From NCBI GenBank assembly GCA_030151135.1, contig JASLEQ010000341.1:1-6277 (forward strand): a DNA stretch of 6,277 nt. Reading direction: 5' to 3'. Below the pieces are notes generated by a model, which worked only from the letters and a program-made list of their open reading frames with translations, was not told the origin of the DNA and made no database searches. Shown one piece after another: positions 5,383 through 6,277 of this stretch; positions within the stretch are counted from its first letter, which is position 1, and the number at the start of each line of letters is the position of its first letter. The stretch is from Candidatus Sulfotelmatobacter sp. GTDB lineage: Bacteria > Acidobacteriota > Terriglobia > Terriglobales > SbA1. The position numbers were made by a program, and so were the translations under genes.

Positions 5383-6143
5383 CGCGACCCCGCACTTGTA
5401 GCAGCGTTACTGCCGCTACCGGTCGTAGCCTGGTCAACGTCGAGCGGAATGAAGAAGTCGACAGTCACGTTCTCCCCGGCTCCAACCGCCACATTTTTAC
5501 GGAAGTACCCGGCGCTCTTGTGCCACGCCACTACTGTGTACTGCCCTGGAGGCACGTCCCCAATTCTGTAATGACCGCCAGCGTCAGCCCGTGCGTAGTA
5601 GCGATTCGGTGTGACTGCCACAATGGCTGCCATGTTCGGGTGCAAATGGCAGTACACCTCGACGATTCCCGGCTTCATGAAGCTGACCATTCGCGTCTGC
5701 CCCTTGTCGTAGCTACCCAGATCGAACGTCTTGGGCTTCGACAGCGAATAGATGTTGTGAAATATTGGGTCCATGTTCGGGAACGATACGGTCGATCCTG
5801 CTTGGACGACTACAAGTTCGGGTATAAATCGACGATCGAACTGCTTGACTTCAGCCGTGACTCCAACAGCTGCCCCACCTTTTGCCAGACTGGGGCCTTC
5901 AAGGTAAACCACCACACGCGCTCGTTCCAGCGCGAGAGGATCGTCTCCGGTGTCGTTGCCGAGCTTGACGGTCGGGCCACGCTGGTAGACGGAGACCGAA
6001 GCCGTAACGCTGGGCTTTGTCAGCTTCTTTTTAATCAGAATTGCGCCCGAGACACTCTGGGCACTGGCCGGTGCGCTGAACAGGATAACAGCGCAAACAG
6101 CGAAGGTAGCCCCCATGACCCCTCTGAGAGACTTCAAGCTCAT
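5379..6143 (-). CDS. Exported amicyanin-like type 1 copper protein (cupredoxin) with C-terminal beta-sandwich region
   Basis: The 254-residue protein starts with a signal peptide cleaved after ASA (residue 28), so it is periplasmic or exported. The central cupredoxin fold (about 95-180) carries a full type 1 copper set: H129 in DPIFHNIYS, and C165, H168 and M171 in VYCHLHPNM. The C-x2-H-x2-M spacing is that of amicyanin, and such proteins are often labelled methylamine utilisation proteins. No methylamine dehydrogenase gene is present here, so that role is not supported. Residues 182-235 (AGGHYRIGDVPPGQYTVVAWH) resemble a carboxypeptidase-regulatory-like or transthyretin-like beta domain, and the last 15 or so residues are Ser/Gly/Ala-rich. 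It probably transfers single electrons or binds copper in the periplasm. It is first in a coupled three-gene operon with the HD-GYP sensor and outer-membrane protein. ATG 6143 is chosen because GGAG lies 8 bases upstream and it gives a complete signal peptide. Confidence 0.88.
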   Translation of the reverse strand: MSLKSLRGVMGATFAVCAVILFSAPASAQSVSGAILIKKKLTKPSVTASVSVYQRGPTVKLGNDTGDDPLALERARVVVYLEGPSLAKGGAAVGVTAEVKQFDRRFIPELVVVQAGSTVSFPNMDPIFHNIYSLSKPKTFDLGSYDKGQTRMVSFMKPGIVEVYCHLHPNMAAIVAVTPNRYYARADAGGHYRIGDVPPGQYTVVAWHKSAGYFRKNVAVGAGENVTVDFFIPLDVDQATTGSGSNAATSAGSR

Positions 6144-6151
6144 CTGGCCAA

Positions 6152-6155
6152 CTCC
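6152..6155 (-). promoter_or_regulatory. Ribosome binding site for the cupredoxin gene
   Basis: GGAG on the minus strand lies 8 bases before ATG 6143, a normal Shine-Dalgarno distance. It supports the chosen start of the first operon gene. Confidence 0.55.
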
Positions 6156-6184
6156 GGCTCTGCGACACCTAACCTACTTCGCTT

Positions 6185-6213
6185 TTTGTGAGAGGGTGTC
6201 GCGCAATTGTCAA
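6185..6213 (-). promoter_or_regulatory. Candidate sigma-70-type promoter for the three-gene operon
   Basis: The minus strand has a perfect -35 element, TTGACA (6213-6208), followed after 17 bases by CACAAA (6190-6185). The latter matches the -10 consensus TATAAT at only three positions. It lies about 42 bases upstream of the first start codon. The -35 box is good, but the weak -10 leaves the call tentative; a regulated promoter or an alternative sigma factor is possible. Confidence 0.35.
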
Positions 6214-6277
6214 CTGAATGTTGTAAGCTCGCAGTGCCGCCAGAGGTTCCGGGACCGCAACGAAGAACTGCGGCGAG

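Noticed and set aside
5361..6191. 276-residue plus-strand frame opposite the cupredoxin gene, longer than the gene itself
   Set aside because: The minus strand has a signal peptide, complete copper ligands, a ribosome binding site and coupled neighbours. The plus-strand product has no recognisable features.
6169..6277. Open minus-strand frame of about 35 codons running off the right edge, possibly the end of an upstream gene
   Set aside because: It is short enough to be open by chance, the peptide is not recognisable, and it overlaps the candidate promoter. Sequence beyond the edge would be needed.

Overview
The window looks like a piece of a soil bacterial chromosome, most likely from Acidobacteriota (Terriglobia). 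This is inferred from the style of the recombinase, hydrolase and outer-membrane proteins, which resemble families I associate with that group; no marker gene settles it. Nearly all convincing coding sequence is on the minus strand. The one recombinase remnant is on the plus strand.

Left part (1-2050): an open frame at 23-673 (+) ends in the catalytic C-terminal part of a tyrosine recombinase but has no recognisable N-terminal half, so it reads as a broken integrase. It is followed by about 300 bases without a gene (674-971), which carry an unusual cluster of perfect palindromes and a 14-bp hairpin. Facing it is a minus-strand alpha/beta hydrolase (972-1913). That gene shows two signs of decay or divergence: Asn at the nucleophile position, and a signal-peptide-like segment that continues in frame upstream but has no usable start codon.

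Middle (2050-2635): a gene-poor stretch with a few inverted repeats, a possible weak terminator and one doubtful small reading frame.

Right part (2636-6143, minus strand): a compact three-gene operon in which each gene overlaps the next by 4 bases (GTGA, then ATGA). In transcription order it encodes (1) an exported amicyanin-like type 1 copper protein with a C-terminal beta-sandwich region, (2) a membrane-bound sensor with a periplasmic domain, HAMP and a complete HD-GYP cyclic-di-GMP phosphodiesterase domain, and (3) an exported, probably beta-barrel outer-membrane protein. A ribosome binding site and a candidate promoter precede the first gene. The tight coupling suggests one function: a periplasmic copper or redox protein, a sensor that could read its state and lower c-di-GMP, and a dedicated outer-membrane partner. 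This operon is the best candidate for an undescribed system in the window. The link between its parts is inferred from gene order and domain content only.
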